Below, piece by piece: positions 8,624 through 17,627 of a stretch of 30,615 nt of DNA; positions within the stretch are counted from its first letter, which is position 1, and every line of letters begins with the position of its first letter. The stretch is from JANOXC01 sp031418215 (lineage in GTDB: Bacteria; Bacteroidota; Bacteroidia; AKYH767-A; OLB10): assembly GCA_031418215.1 (NCBI GenBank), contig JANOXC010000041.1:1-30615 (forward strand). Reading direction: 5' to 3'. Both the position numbers and the translations under genes were made by a program. The notes beneath the pieces are model-generated. The model saw only the letters and a program-made list of their open reading frames with translations, ran no database searches and was not told the origin of the DNA.

Positions 8624-10714
8624 TTATTTTTTCAGATACCGATCAAGCCATTCAAAAAACACACGTTGCCATAATAAACTGTTTTGCGGCTTTACAACCC
8701 AGTGCCCTTCATCAGGAAAATATAGAAAACGACTCGGTATACCCTGCAATTGTGCTGCAGTGAATGCTTCCATGCCCTGGTTCAACGGAACACGAAAATC
8801 TTTTTCATTGTGAATGATCAGTATCGGTGTATCCCAGTTTTTTACAAATTTATGGGGGCTGAACAAATCATATGATTTTGGTTTTGGCTGTTGCCAGTAA
8901 GGGCCTTCCATGTCGTGGTTGGCAAAAAACATTTCTTCCGTTGCACCAAATTCTGACTCCAGGTTAAATACACCGCAATGTGCAATGAATGCTTTAAACC
9001 TTTTATTGTGATGACCGGCCAACCAATAAACAGAATAGCCACCATAGCTGGCACCTACAGCACCTAATTTATCTTTATCAACGTAATTTTCTTTGCTTAC
9101 ATCATCTATAGCCGATAGCAAATCAGTCATTGCCTGGCCGCCCCAATCACCGGTAATCTCATCATTCCATGCTTCACCGAATGAAGGAAGTCCCCGACGA
9201 TTGGGAGCTACTACAATATAATCGTTGGATGCCATTAGTGCAAAATTCCATCGGTAAGAAAAAGCCTGGCTTACGATACTTTGCGGGCCACCCTGACAAA
9301 ATAACAATGTTGGATATTTTTTTGAAGGATTAAAATCAGGAGGGTAAAGTACCCATACAAGCATGTCTTTTCCATCACTGGTCTTCACCATTCTTTTCTC
9401 CACTTTTGGTTTTTTAATGTTATCCCAATAGGCGGCATTGGTATGGGTAAGTGGTGTTGCTTTTCCTGTTACTGCATCTACAGTATATAATTCCGTTGGC
9501 ATGGTCATACTCATGCGGCTGGCAACAATTACCGGTTTTTTATTTACCAACGCAACCTGCAAATCCTGGTAATCGGCCTGGTCGTTAGTGATTTGGCGTA
9601 ACGGCGTAACAGATTTTGGATTTAAATCAAATGAAAAAAGCTGGTGTGTAGCATTGATGCCGGCTAAGAAATAAACCATGTTGCCATCAGATGAAAAATC
9701 AATCTGGTCAACGGGATAATCAAAATTACTTAACAACTCTTTCTTGGTGTTGGCCACCATGTCATATATATAAATTCTGTTTCGATCGGACTCATAACCG
9801 GCAGTTTCCATACTGAGCCAAAGCATTTTCTTTCCGTCAGGAGAAAACACCGGGTTTTTATCATATCCCGGCATTCCATCACTTACATTAATCGTTTTTG
9901 AAGTGGTAAGATCTGCAACATATATATCAGAATTTGTACTGATGGCATAAGCGGTACCATTTTGCTTCTTGCAGGTGTATGCAATCTTTTTTCCATCCGG
10001 TGAAAATATTATTTGCTCATCACCACCGAATGGCTGCAGCGGGCTGTCATACCGTTCATTCAACATTAAATCATGTGAAGCGCCTGTTACTGCGCCGTTG
10101 TTGTAGGCTATGTTACACACATGACTGTATGCATAATCTTCCCATGCATTCCAATGACGGTACATCAAACCATCAATGATCCTTGCATTTTCTGTTTTTG
10201 GAAGGTCAGGATAAATCTCACTTGGCTTTTGGTCGAGCTTAATATTAGTAGTATACCAAAGCTGATCCATTGTAGGAGCATAACCAAACAAATTAACGCC
10301 GGTAGCTACTGCAGTTACTTTTGTTTTTTCAGTACCATCGGCATTCATTTCCCATAATTGATTCACACCATCTTTATCAGGAGCCACATATCCGATCCGT
10401 TTTCCGTCGGGGCGCCAACGCGCATTTGTTTCACTCACAGCAGGGTCCGTTGCAATAGCTTTGGCTTCACCGCCGCTTAAGGAGATTATATATATATCAC
10501 TCTGACCTTTATTTGCAGCAACATCATAAGTGGTTACATTGTAAATTGCTTGTTTACCGTCAGGCGATAATCGAGGTTCCGCAACACGTCCCAGTTTCCA
10601 AAGTAATTCGGGTGTGATTTTATCCGTAGCATTTACAAGCACAACATCAAGCACATTTTGGGCGATACCTGATTGGCATACAAGTACAGAAGCAAACAAC
10701 AATAATTTTTTCAT
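8624..10714 (-). CDS. Secreted S9-family serine peptidase (prolyl oligopeptidase/dipeptidyl peptidase type)
   Basis: This 696-aa protein has a signal peptide (MKKLLLFASVLVCQSGIAQ) and should act in the periplasm or outside the cell. The N-terminal two thirds is a WD40/TolB-like beta-propeller with repeated SPDGKK blades (LSPDGKQ, RPDGKR, FSPDGKK). The C-terminal alpha/beta hydrolase has the nucleophile in GASYGGYS (about Ser556), Asp in NEKDFRVP (about Asp639) and His in DEGHWV (about His671), so the triad is complete. Such enzymes cut short peptides from N-terminal ends. Its 3' end converges on the DUF4296 gene with only 13 nt between. The rluE-like gene lies 40 nt upstream on the same strand. 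Confidence 0.93.
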   Translation of the reverse strand: MKKLLLFASVLVCQSGIAQNVLDVVLVNATDKITPELLWKLGRVAEPRLSPDGKQAIYNVTTYDVAANKGQSDIYIISLSGGEAKAIATDPAVSETNARWRPDGKRIGYVAPDKDGVNQLWEMNADGTEKTKVTAVATGVNLFGYAPTMDQLWYTTNIKLDQKPSEIYPDLPKTENARIIDGLMYRHWNAWEDYAYSHVCNIAYNNGAVTGASHDLMLNERYDSPLQPFGGDEQIIFSPDGKKIAYTCKKQNGTAYAISTNSDIYVADLTTSKTINVSDGMPGYDKNPVFSPDGKKMLWLSMETAGYESDRNRIYIYDMVANTKKELLSNFDYPVDQIDFSSDGNMVYFLAGINATHQLFSFDLNPKSVTPLRQITNDQADYQDLQVALVNKKPVIVASRMSMTMPTELYTVDAVTGKATPLTHTNAAYWDNIKKPKVEKRMVKTSDGKDMLVWVLYPPDFNPSKKYPTLLFCQGGPQSIVSQAFSYRWNFALMASNDYIVVAPNRRGLPSFGEAWNDEITGDWGGQAMTDLLSAIDDVSKENYVDKDKLGAVGASYGGYSVYWLAGHHNKRFKAFIAHCGVFNLESEFGATEEMFFANHDMEGPYWQQPKPKSYDLFSPHKFVKNWDTPILIIHNEKDFRVPLNQGMEAFTAAQLQGIPSRFLYFPDEGHWVVKPQNSLLWQRVFFEWLDRYLKK

Positions 10715-10754
10715 TGGGAAAACGGTTTTATTATTTTTTCAAAAATGATAAATT

Positions 10755-11339
10755 TTATTTTATCTTCAGTCTTTTATAGACGAACTCCTGTTTTAGCTCG
10801 AGCAAATCGCCCGGCTGTAGACTTCCAAGCGTAAGGTCTTCAATAGCCGCCCGTACCAAACGAAGTGTAGGATGCCCAACAGCTGCTGTCATTTTGCGCA
10901 CCTGCCTGTTTTTTCCTTCTGCAATTGATAACTCAATCCAGGAGGTAGGAATAGATTTTCGCACACGAACAGGCACTTTTCTTTCCGGCAATGGAGGGGC
11001 TTCAATTATTTTAGCTTTCGCAGGCCGGGTATTGTAAATGATACCATTGAGACTGATAGGTACGCCTCGTTCTAAATTCTTAATTGCTTCCTCATTAACG
11101 TCATTGTCAACTTGAACCCAATAAGTGCGAAAATGTTTTTCAGCCGGGTCGAGCATGAGCTTGTTTAACCGTTTATCATTCGAAAGCAACAATAGTCCTT
11201 CACTGTCATGATCTAATCGGCCGAGTGGATAAACATCTTTTTCAATGTTTAAAATGGTGCCTAAACCTGCATGCCCGCCCTCATCTGAAAATTGGGAAAG
11301 AACGCCATAAGGTTTATATATAATATAATATTTGTACAT
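10755..11339 (-). CDS. rluE: RluE/RsuA-family rRNA pseudouridine synthase
   Basis: A 194-aa cytoplasmic RNA-modifying enzyme. The motif GRLDHDSEGLLLLSND carries the catalytic Asp (Asp43), and GKNRQVRKMTAAVGHPTLRLVR is the RNA-binding and structural signature of this branch. There is no N-terminal S4 domain, which fits RluE rather than RsuA or RluB. In E. coli RluE modifies U2457 of 23S rRNA; the target here is inferred. It lies between the ompA-like gene, from which it is separated by a terminator hairpin, and the S9 peptidase, 40 nt downstream. Confidence 0.88.
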   Translation of the reverse strand: MYKYYIIYKPYGVLSQFSDEGGHAGLGTILNIEKDVYPLGRLDHDSEGLLLLSNDKRLNKLMLDPAEKHFRTYWVQVDNDVNEEAIKNLERGVPISLNGIIYNTRPAKAKIIEAPPLPERKVPVRVRKSIPTSWIELSIAEGKNRQVRKMTAAVGHPTLRLVRAAIEDLTLGSLQPGDLLELKQEFVYKRLKIK

Positions 11340-11350
11340 CGCGTAGATTT

Positions 11351-11388
11351 TAAAAACATTTCAGGGCAAGAGTTGATTCCTGCCCTGA
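11351..11388 (-). terminator. Terminator of the OmpA-family gene
   Basis: TCAGGGCA (11361-11368) and TGCCCTGA (11381-11388) form a perfect 8-bp stem with a 12-nt loop. On the minus strand the stem is followed by AATGTTTTTAAAA. It lies between the stop of the OmpA-family gene and the start of the rluE-like gene. Confidence 0.75.
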
Positions 11389-11420
11389 TAATTACTTGAG
11401 TTTTTTACTATTTAAAAAAA

Positions 11421-12881
11421 TCAGTATTCCGGTTTAATTTCCACCCTTCTGTTCTTCGCACGTCCGGCAGCAGTATCATTTGATTCAACAGGCATTGATG
11501 AACTGAAACCTTTAGCACGTAATCTTGATGGGTCAATTTTTTTATTGATCAGGTATTGCATTACCGCTTTTGCACGGTTCTCACTTAATGCTGCATTTCT
11601 TTCTTCGCTGCCTGTGTTATCAGCATGGCCTTCAATTGATAATTTATATGATGCGTTTTCCTTCATCACATCAACTGCCTTGTTCAATATTGCGTTATAT
11701 GATTTCTTGATGATATCTTTTCCTGTATCAAACTGAATTCCCTGCAATACAACTGAAGGAGCTTCTGGGCATCCATTGTTTGCTACCGTCCCTGCAACAT
11801 CGGGGCATTTATCATCTTTATCCGCTACACCGTCGGTATCTTTATCAGGGCAACCACGTGTTGCAGCACTTCCTTTCTCTGAAGGGCAATCATCGTCAGC
11901 ATCAGCAACTCCGTCTTCATCGGTATCAGGACAGCCCTGTGTTAATGAGGTACCTGCCGCATCGGGGCACTTATCATCTTTGTCAAGGATGCCATCTTTA
12001 TCTTTATCGGGGCAACCTTTTAACGCTAATGGGCCATAGGCAGTAGGGCATTCATCTTCTTTATCGGTTATGCTGTCAGCATCAGCATCGGGGCATCCGT
12101 GAGCACTTGCTACGCCTTTTACTTCTACACAGCTATCGAGGTAGTTAGCGATGCCATCACTGTCATTATCCAATGGACATCCAATATTGTCAACAGCAAT
12201 GCCAAGAGGTGTTTGAGGGCATTTATCACGCTTATCTTTTACCCCATCTTTATCTTCATCTTTTCCAAAAGCGAAATTATAACTCAGTCCTACAGTATGT
12301 AATACAAAGGCATCATTGGTATTGCGTTCTTCATTGTCTCTGTCATCATGATCAGTATAAGCAAACGTTTCCTGTATATATATATTCCAACGGTCGTTTA
12401 TCTGATATTGAGCTCCTGCACCAAAAGGCAAGAAGACATCGGCACCACTTCCATTACGCGGAGGAACATCAACGCCGCCATCAGTAGTCTTTAATGAAAA
12501 GTCGCTATAAAAGGCTACACCTGCTCCAACCAGTAAATAAGGAACTACTTTATACTTTTCAGCATCAAGCACTTTAAATCGAAAATGAATATTTGATTGC
12601 CACAGCCTGGTGTCAAATTTCAAATTATGCGGTTCAGTATAACCCAATCGACCCAATGAAGTGTTGAATTCAAAATCCAGGTGCGTATTGACATAATAGC
12701 CGAAAGACAATCCTGCAAAAGCTTTTGCATCTGTGAAGGTATACATGCCCTGGCCAAGATCGCCGCTGTACTCTGTAAGCCCACCCATAATACCGACTGA
12801 AGCGGGATACTTTTTCGTTTGGGCAAAAACCGGGTTCAGCAATAAGGCCATCATGGAAAATAGTGCTAACTGTCTTTTCAT
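11421..12881 (-). CDS. OmpA-family outer membrane protein with thrombospondin type 3 repeats
   Basis: This 486-aa protein begins with a signal peptide (cleavage after PVFAQ) and an N-terminal beta-barrel of about 185 residues (alternating aromatic strands, LLVGAGVAFYSDF, ending VGLSYNFAFGK). It is followed by six calcium-binding thrombospondin type 3 repeats of the form DxDxDGVxDxxDxCP, and a C-terminal OmpA peptidoglycan-binding domain with IEGHADNTGSEERNAALSENRA and a final NRRVEIKPEY. It should link outer membrane and cell wall. The acidic Asp-rich repeats produce long shadow frames on the opposite strand. Transcription diverges from metH, and a good promoter lies just upstream. Confidence 0.94.
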   Translation of the reverse strand: MKRQLALFSMMALLLNPVFAQTKKYPASVGIMGGLTEYSGDLGQGMYTFTDAKAFAGLSFGYYVNTHLDFEFNTSLGRLGYTEPHNLKFDTRLWQSNIHFRFKVLDAEKYKVVPYLLVGAGVAFYSDFSLKTTDGGVDVPPRNGSGADVFLPFGAGAQYQINDRWNIYIQETFAYTDHDDRDNEERNTNDAFVLHTVGLSYNFAFGKDEDKDGVKDKRDKCPQTPLGIAVDNIGCPLDNDSDGIANYLDSCVEVKGVASAHGCPDADADSITDKEDECPTAYGPLALKGCPDKDKDGILDKDDKCPDAAGTSLTQGCPDTDEDGVADADDDCPSEKGSAATRGCPDKDTDGVADKDDKCPDVAGTVANNGCPEAPSVVLQGIQFDTGKDIIKKSYNAILNKAVDVMKENASYKLSIEGHADNTGSEERNAALSENRAKAVMQYLINKKIDPSRLRAKGFSSSMPVESNDTAAGRAKNRRVEIKPEY

Positions 12882-12909
12882 AATTCTATAAAATTTAGTT
12901 TTGAGAGCG

Positions 12910-12917
12910 CAAAGGTA
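12910..12917 (-). promoter_or_regulatory. Bacteroidetes -7 promoter element for the OmpA-family gene
   Basis: On the minus strand this reads TACCTTTG, an exact match to the Bacteroidetes TAnnTTTG -7 box, about 29 nt before the start codon. I do not see a clear TTTG -33 box at the right distance. Confidence 0.6.
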
Positions 12918-12994
12918 AAATTTGCCCGATGCTAAAGGGGGCTTTGGTAAATTTCTTTGACTTTAACAGCGAAATTCGAAAAATCTGTTCAAAG

Positions 12995-13027
12995 TTTTTG
13001 TATTGATGGCATTTCAACGTACTTTCG
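12995..13027 (+). promoter_or_regulatory. Promoter of the SAM riboswitch-metH transcript
   Basis: TTTTTG (12995-13000) and TACTTTCG (13020-13027) are 19 nt apart, close to the Bacteroidetes sigma consensus TTTG-N19-TAnnTTTG with one mismatch. Transcription from it would start near 13034, just before the riboswitch aptamer. Confidence 0.65.
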
Positions 13028-13063
13028 CCTCACGTTCTTTAAAAAGGCCCTCCGGGGCAACAG

Positions 13064-13192
13064 CTTATCAAGAAAGGTGGAGGGAATGAGCCCTTTGATA
13101 CCTTGCCAACCATTGTATTGCAGTTAGTTTACTAGTGAACTAAGCGCAGCAAACGGTGGCAATTCCTACCCTGTTGAACGGGGATAGATAAG
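13064..13192 (+). ncRNA. SAM-I (S-box) riboswitch aptamer
   Basis: P1 pairs CTTATC (13064-13069) with GATAAG (13187-13192). The 5' half carries the S-box core: ATCAAGAAAGGTGGAGGGA, then GAGCCC, GATACC and GCCAACC. P3 is TTAGTT/AACTAA around 13124-13142, the joining strand is GGTGGCAATTCC, and P4 is CCC-GTTGAAC-type loop-GGG before GATA. It senses S-adenosylmethionine. Its position upstream of metH, which regenerates methionine, is the classic feedback arrangement. Confidence 0.93.
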
Positions 13193-13259
13193 TCGCAGAT
13201 CAGATAACATATTATTTAATATATGCATCTCTCACGACTTTAGTGGGAGATTTTTTTTT
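13190..13259 (+). terminator. SAM-controlled terminator/antiterminator switch before metH
   Basis: The terminator stem is ATCTCTCAC (13227-13235) with GTGGGAGAT (13243-13251), 9 bp with one G-U pair, followed by nine T (13251-13259). An alternative antiterminator pairs AAGTCG (13190-13195) with CGACTT (13235-13240) and AGAT (13197-13200) with ATCT (13227-13230). The AAG belongs to the 3' strand of aptamer P1, so SAM binding frees the terminator and shuts off metH. Without SAM the antiterminator forms. Confidence 0.88.
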
Positions 13260-13322
13260 GGCTTCCCCCGGCCATTTTATCATATTAAATTGATCAAAAA
13301 TTTAAAGCAACCAGTATAGTAT

Positions 13323-16300
13323 ATGGAAATTCGTAATGTTTTAGCGCAAAAGGTGTTGGTGATTGATGGTGCCATGGGGACTATGATTCAGCGATACAAG
13401 CTGGAAGAAGAGCAGTACCGTGGTGAACGATTCAAAGACTGGCACATGTCATTAAAGGGGAACAATGATTTATTGTCGCTCACACAACCTGATATCATCA
13501 AAGCAATTCACCTGGAATACCTTGAGGCAGGAGCCGATATTATTGAGACCAACACTTTTAATTCACAGTTGATTTCATTGGCCGACTATGGTATGCAGGA
13601 ATTGGCTTATGAAATCAATTTTGAAGCAGCAAAAATTGCCAGGCAAGCTGTGGCGGAATATATATTATCCGTTTCCAACCAAAAAAACAAAGTTGTTTCG
13701 GGAAGTGAACGATTTGATGAAGTAGGATCTGATATAACAGGCGATCATCTTGCAATAAGATATGTTGCCGGCGCTGTTGGCCCCACCAATAAAACATTAT
13801 CGTTGTCACCGGATGTAAATGATCCGGGATATCGTGCCGTGACATTTGATGAAATAGCGACTGCTTATGCAGAACAAGTGCGTGGATTGATGGATGGCGG
13901 TGTTGATCTGATAATTATTGAAACCATTTTTGATACGCTCAATGCAAAAGCAGCATTGTTTGCAGTACAAACTGTGTTTGAAGAAAAAGGGGCGAAGCTG
14001 CCTGTTATGATCAGTGGTACTATAACTGATGCCAGCGGCAGAACATTAAGCGGCCAGACAGTAGAAGCTTTTTTAAATTCTGTTTCTCATGTTGATTTAT
14101 TGAGCATTGGTTTAAATTGTGCACTTGGAGCCAAGGAGATGCGTCCATACCTGGAAGAGCTGAGTGAGAAGGCCCCCTTTTATATCTCCTGTTATCCCAA
14201 TGCCGGATTACCGAATCAATTTGGTGAATATGATGAAACACCTGAGCAGATGTGTGTACAGGTTGATGACTTTTTAAAGAGTGGTTTCATTAATATTGTT
14301 GGTGGATGTTGTGGTACTACGCCTGAACACATCAGGCATATTGCAAAGCATGCGCATAAAACACCACCCCGAAAAATTCCTGTCATTGAAAAATATTTGA
14401 GACTGAGCGGACTGGAAGCAGTAACGTTGCGGCCTGAATCAAATTTTATGAATGTTGGTGAACGCACCAATGTAACAGGTTCGAAAAAATTCCTTCGCCT
14501 GATCAAAGAAAACAATTATGAAGAGGCGCTTTCCGTTGCACGCGATCAGGTAGAAGGCGGCGCACAAGCCATCGATATTAACATGGATGAAGGTATGTTG
14601 GATGCTGTTGCTGCCATGACAAAATATTTAAACCTCATTGGTTCCGAGCCCGACATTTCAAAATTACCCATCATGATCGATTCCTCTAAATTCGAGGCTA
14701 TTGAAGCAGGATTGAAATGCACACAGGGAAAATCAATTGTGAATTCAATTTCGATGAAAGGTGGAGAAGAAGAATTTATTCGACAGGCGGAAGTAGTGAA
14801 GAAGTATGGTGCCGCTATTATTGTAATGGCGTTTGATGAAAAAGGACAAGCCGATTCATTGGAACGAAGGGTTGAAATTTGTAAAAGGGCATATGATATT
14901 TTAGTTGATCAAGTAAAATTTGCTCCTCAGGATATCATCTTTGATCCCAATATTTTTCCCGTTGCAACAGGCATGGATGAGCATCGCAGAAATGCTTTGG
15001 ATTTTTTTCTGTCTACCAAATGGATTAAAGAAAATCTTCCGTATGCCAAGGTGAGTGGCGGTGTTAGTAATGTTTCATTTTCTTTCCGTGGTAATGACCA
15101 TGTAAGGGAAGCCATTCATGCAGCATTTCTATATCATGCCGTAAAGCATGGAATGGATATGGGAATTGTGAACCCCGGACAACTACAGGTGTATGATGAA
15201 ATAGAAAAAGATTTACTGGAATTAGTGGAAGATGTTTTGCTCGACAGGAGAGAAGATGCAACAGAACGACTGATTGTGCATGCAGAAAAAGTGAAAGGAA
15301 AAGGAGCAGATCGAGAGCAACAGGAAGAAGAATGGAGACAGGGAAATGTGGAGGCAAGGATCTCCCATTCGTTGGTAAAAGGCATTACAGATTATATAGA
15401 AACAGACATTGAAGAAGCACGATTGAAATATGCCAAGCCATTGCATGTTATTGAAGGGCCATTGATGGCAGGGATGAATGTAGTGGGTGATTTGTTTGGT
15501 GCCGGTAAAATGTTTTTGCCGCAGGTGGTGAAGAGTGCAAGGGTGATGAAAAAGGCAGTAGCATACCTGGAACCATATCTTGAAAAAGATAAAGTTGTAG
15601 GATCGAAAAATGGTAAAGTATTACTTGCAACTGTGAAAGGCGATGTGCACGACATCGGTAAAAATATTGTAGGTGTTGTGATGGCTTGCAACGGCTATGA
15701 TATTGTTGACCTTGGTGTGATGGTGCCCTGTGAAAAAATTCTGGAGACAGCAAGGCGTGAGCAAGTTGATGTTATTGGGTTGAGTGGATTGATTACACCC
15801 TCATTGGATGAAATGGTGCATGTTGCAAAGGAGATGACAAGAGAAGGGTTTACCATACCATTATTAATTGGCGGAGCAACAACCAGTAAGGTTCATACAG
15901 CAGTGAAGATAGAGCCACACTATGCACATCCTGTTGTGCATGTAAATGATGCATCACGAAGCGTTCCGGTGGTGAGTAATTTATTGTCAAAAGAATTACG
16001 TGATAATTTTATTGCAGAAGTAAAAGCAGAAAATGCCCGCACCAGAGAATATCATAAAGCAGACAGGGCACAAACAAAATTTATTTCCATCAATGAGGCA
16101 AGGTCGAATAAACATATACTTAGCAATTCAGTAAACACTGTACCAGCATTAATAGGCAATAAAGTTTTTTCGGATTATCCATTGGTCGAAATTGCTGAGT
16201 ACATCGATTGGACGCCCTTTTTTATCAGTTGGGAAATGAAAGGGAGTTACCCTAAAATATTTGATGATAAAGAACGTGGTACTGAAGCCAAAAAACTTTT

Positions 16301-17522
16301 TAATGAAGCGCAGCAGATGTTGCAAAAAATCATCAATGAAAAATGGCTTACCGCAAAAGCAGTGATTGGCATTTATCCTGCTAAATCTGTCGGAGATGAT
16401 ATATATTTATATGATCCTGAAGAAACAGAAAAGTCAATTGCAACTTTACATACACTAAGGCAGCAAACACTAAAGTCGGAAGGGCAGCGGAATATTGCTT
16501 TGTCGGATTTTATTAGGTCTGCTGACCTCACCCCTAGCCCTTCTCCAAAAGAGAGGGGGACTTTTACGACAACTTCGTTGTCTGATGAAACACCGAGATA
16601 CTTTACCACTTCGTTGAAAAGTTGGCAGAAACTATTGCCATATTCAAAAGACATGCGGCATAATCCTACTCCTGCTGAAGATAAATTGTGGCAAGAGTTA
16701 AGAAACAATAAGTTGAATTATAAATTCAGAAGGCAGCATCCATTGGATATTTTTATTCCTGATTTCATCTGTATTGAAAAGAAATTAATCATTGAAGTTG
16801 ATGGAGAGATTCATACAACTCAGCAAGAGTATGATGAAGGTAGAACATACGAATTAAATGAATTAGGGTATAAAGTCATCCGTTTTACGAATGATGAGGT
16901 ATTAAACAATATTGATTTTGTTTTACAGAAAATTAATGATGCCTTGGCATCCATCACCCCTTTCTCTTGGAGAGGGGCCGGGGGAGAGGTCAGTGATCAG
17001 CAACCGAAGTATGATTACATAGGAGCCTTCGCCGTTTCCACAGGATTCGGCATTGAAAAATGGATCGAAAAATTTGAAAAAGATCACGATGATTATTCTT
17101 CCATTATGTTGAAAGCGCTTGCTGACCGATTGGCGGAAGCCTTTACTGAACTCTTGCATAAAAAGGTGCGGACTGAATACTGGGGTTATGCAAAAGATGA
17201 AAAACTTAGTAACGAAGAGGTGATTAAGGAAAAATACCAGGGTATTCGTCCTGCACCGGGTTACCCCGCCCAGCCTGACCATACGGAAAAGATCACCCTG
17301 TGGAAGTTGCTGGATGTAGAAAAAAATACCGGCATTCAGTTGACGGAAAGCCTTGCTATGTATCCTACTGCTGCTGTTAGTGGTTTGTATTTTGCACATC
17401 CTGACGCTAAATATTTCGGGCTTGGTAAAATACAAGCTGACCAGGTAAAGGATTATGCGAAGCGAAAGAAAATGAAGGTTGAAGTGGTTGAAAAGTGGCT
17501 GGGTATGGCATTGGGATATTAA
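13323..17522 (+). CDS. metH: Cobalamin-dependent methionine synthase with an in-frame DUF559 nuclease insertion
   Basis: MetH moves a methyl group from methyl-tetrahydrofolate to homocysteine through cobalamin. All modules are present: homocysteine domain with zinc cysteines Cys266, Cys329 and Cys330; pterin domain (NVGERTNVTGSKKF); cobalamin cap; B12 domain with GDVHDIG (axial His776); and the SAM reactivation domain (YIDWTPFFISWEMKGSYP, then RPAPGYPAQPDH). At 1399 aa it is about 170 residues longer than E. coli MetH. The excess is one block, residues 1068-1223, inside the reactivation domain between LSDFIRSA and SDQQPKYDYIGAFAV, where E. coli has only a short loop. The block encodes a DUF559 nuclease domain flanked by inverted repeats. 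Removing it leaves about 1243 aa. Expression is controlled by an upstream SAM riboswitch. Whether the insert lowers reactivation is unknown. Confidence 0.95.
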   Translation: MEIRNVLAQKVLVIDGAMGTMIQRYKLEEEQYRGERFKDWHMSLKGNNDLLSLTQPDIIKAIHLEYLEAGADIIETNTFNSQLISLADYGMQELAYEINFEAAKIARQAVAEYILSVSNQKNKVVSGSERFDEVGSDITGDHLAIRYVAGAVGPTNKTLSLSPDVNDPGYRAVTFDEIATAYAEQVRGLMDGGVDLIIIETIFDTLNAKAALFAVQTVFEEKGAKLPVMISGTITDASGRTLSGQTVEAFLNSVSHVDLLSIGLNCALGAKEMRPYLEELSEKAPFYISCYPNAGLPNQFGEYDETPEQMCVQVDDFLKSGFINIVGGCCGTTPEHIRHIAKHAHKTPPRKIPVIEKYLRLSGLEAVTLRPESNFMNVGERTNVTGSKKFLRLIKENNYEEALSVARDQVEGGAQAIDINMDEGMLDAVAAMTKYLNLIGSEPDISKLPIMIDSSKFEAIEAGLKCTQGKSIVNSISMKGGEEEFIRQAEVVKKYGAAIIVMAFDEKGQADSLERRVEICKRAYDILVDQVKFAPQDIIFDPNIFPVATGMDEHRRNALDFFLSTKWIKENLPYAKVSGGVSNVSFSFRGNDHVREAIHAAFLYHAVKHGMDMGIVNPGQLQVYDEIEKDLLELVEDVLLDRREDATERLIVHAEKVKGKGADREQQEEEWRQGNVEARISHSLVKGITDYIETDIEEARLKYAKPLHVIEGPLMAGMNVVGDLFGAGKMFLPQVVKSARVMKKAVAYLEPYLEKDKVVGSKNGKVLLATVKGDVHDIGKNIVGVVMACNGYDIVDLGVMVPCEKILETARREQVDVIGLSGLITPSLDEMVHVAKEMTREGFTIPLLIGGATTSKVHTAVKIEPHYAHPVVHVNDASRSVPVVSNLLSKELRDNFIAEVKAENARTREYHKADRAQTKFISINEARSNKHILSNSVNTVPALIGNKVFSDYPLVEIAEYIDWTPFFISWEMKGSYPKIFDDKERGTEAKKLFNEAQQMLQKIINEKWLTAKAVIGIYPAKSVGDDIYLYDPEETEKSIATLHTLRQQTLKSEGQRNIALSDFIRSADLTPSPSPKERGTFTTTSLSDETPRYFTTSLKSWQKLLPYSKDMRHNPTPAEDKLWQELRNNKLNYKFRRQHPLDIFIPDFICIEKKLIIEVDGEIHTTQQEYDEGRTYELNELGYKVIRFTNDEVLNNIDFVLQKINDALASITPFSWRGAGGEVSDQQPKYDYIGAFAVSTGFGIEKWIEKFEKDHDDYSSIMLKALADRLAEAFTELLHKKVRTEYWGYAKDEKLSNEEVIKEKYQGIRPAPGYPAQPDHTEKITLWKLLDVEKNTGIQLTESLAMYPTAAVSGLYFAHPDAKYFGLGKIQADQVKDYAKRKKMKVEVVEKWLGMALGY
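16522..16558 (+). repeat. Left terminal inverted repeat of the DUF559 element
   Basis: Begins CTGACCTCACCCC and ends GAGAGGGG. It contains its own hairpin, CCCTTCTC against GAGAGGG around CAAAA. It matches the right repeat (reverse complement) at 31 of 37 positions and the solo copy at 6728-6757. Confidence 0.85.
16957..16993 (-). repeat. Right terminal inverted repeat of the DUF559 element
   Basis: Read on the minus strand it begins CTGACCTCTCCCC and ends AAAGGGG. The first eight bases are identical to those of the left repeat. Translated in the metH frame it gives PFSWRGAGGEV, a peptide seen from the repeat alone rather than from MetH or DUF559. Confidence 0.85.
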
Positions 17523-17627
17523 TCCGGGAATGTTGTTTAATTTCGGAACTTTAATAATAAGAACTCTGATATAGGGGTTTAGTGTCACTGAGAAAATAAT
17601 ATATATAAGTCTGCAAAGCAACATGGT

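Larger units (their letters stand above)
16522..16993 (+). mobile_element. In-frame DUF559 nuclease element with terminal inverted repeats, inside metH
   Basis: The element spans 472 bp between terminal inverted repeats at 16522-16558 and 16957-16993 (31 of 37 positions identical). Translated in the metH frame it begins LTPSPSPKERG and ends FSWRGAGGEV, both encoded by the repeats. Between them lies a full DUF559 domain: LPYSKDMRHNPTPAEDKLW, a QELRNNKLNYKFRRQHPLD segment, PDF (Asp1147 of the fusion), IIEVDGEIH (Glu1158, Asp1160), YELNELGYKVIRFTNDEVL and a C-terminal helix. This is the Vsr/PD-(D/E)XK-like fold, and the acidic residues are kept. An in-frame ATG at 16653 could allow separate translation. 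I see no clear target-site duplication. Confidence 0.8.

Noticed and set aside
11776..12302. Plus-strand frames of 87, 88 and 67 aa opposite the OmpA gene
   Set aside because: They come from the periodic Asp-rich thrombospondin repeats on the other strand.
16524..16991. The metH insert as an intein
   Set aside because: There is no Cys/Ser start or His-Asn end splice motif and no LAGLIDADG or HINT blocks. The borders are repeat-encoded peptides, and the host loop tolerates an insertion.
16923..17624. A 233-aa minus-strand frame opposite the metH end
   Set aside because: It is the shadow of metH plus the repeat; it lacks recognisable domains and ends in non-coding DNA.
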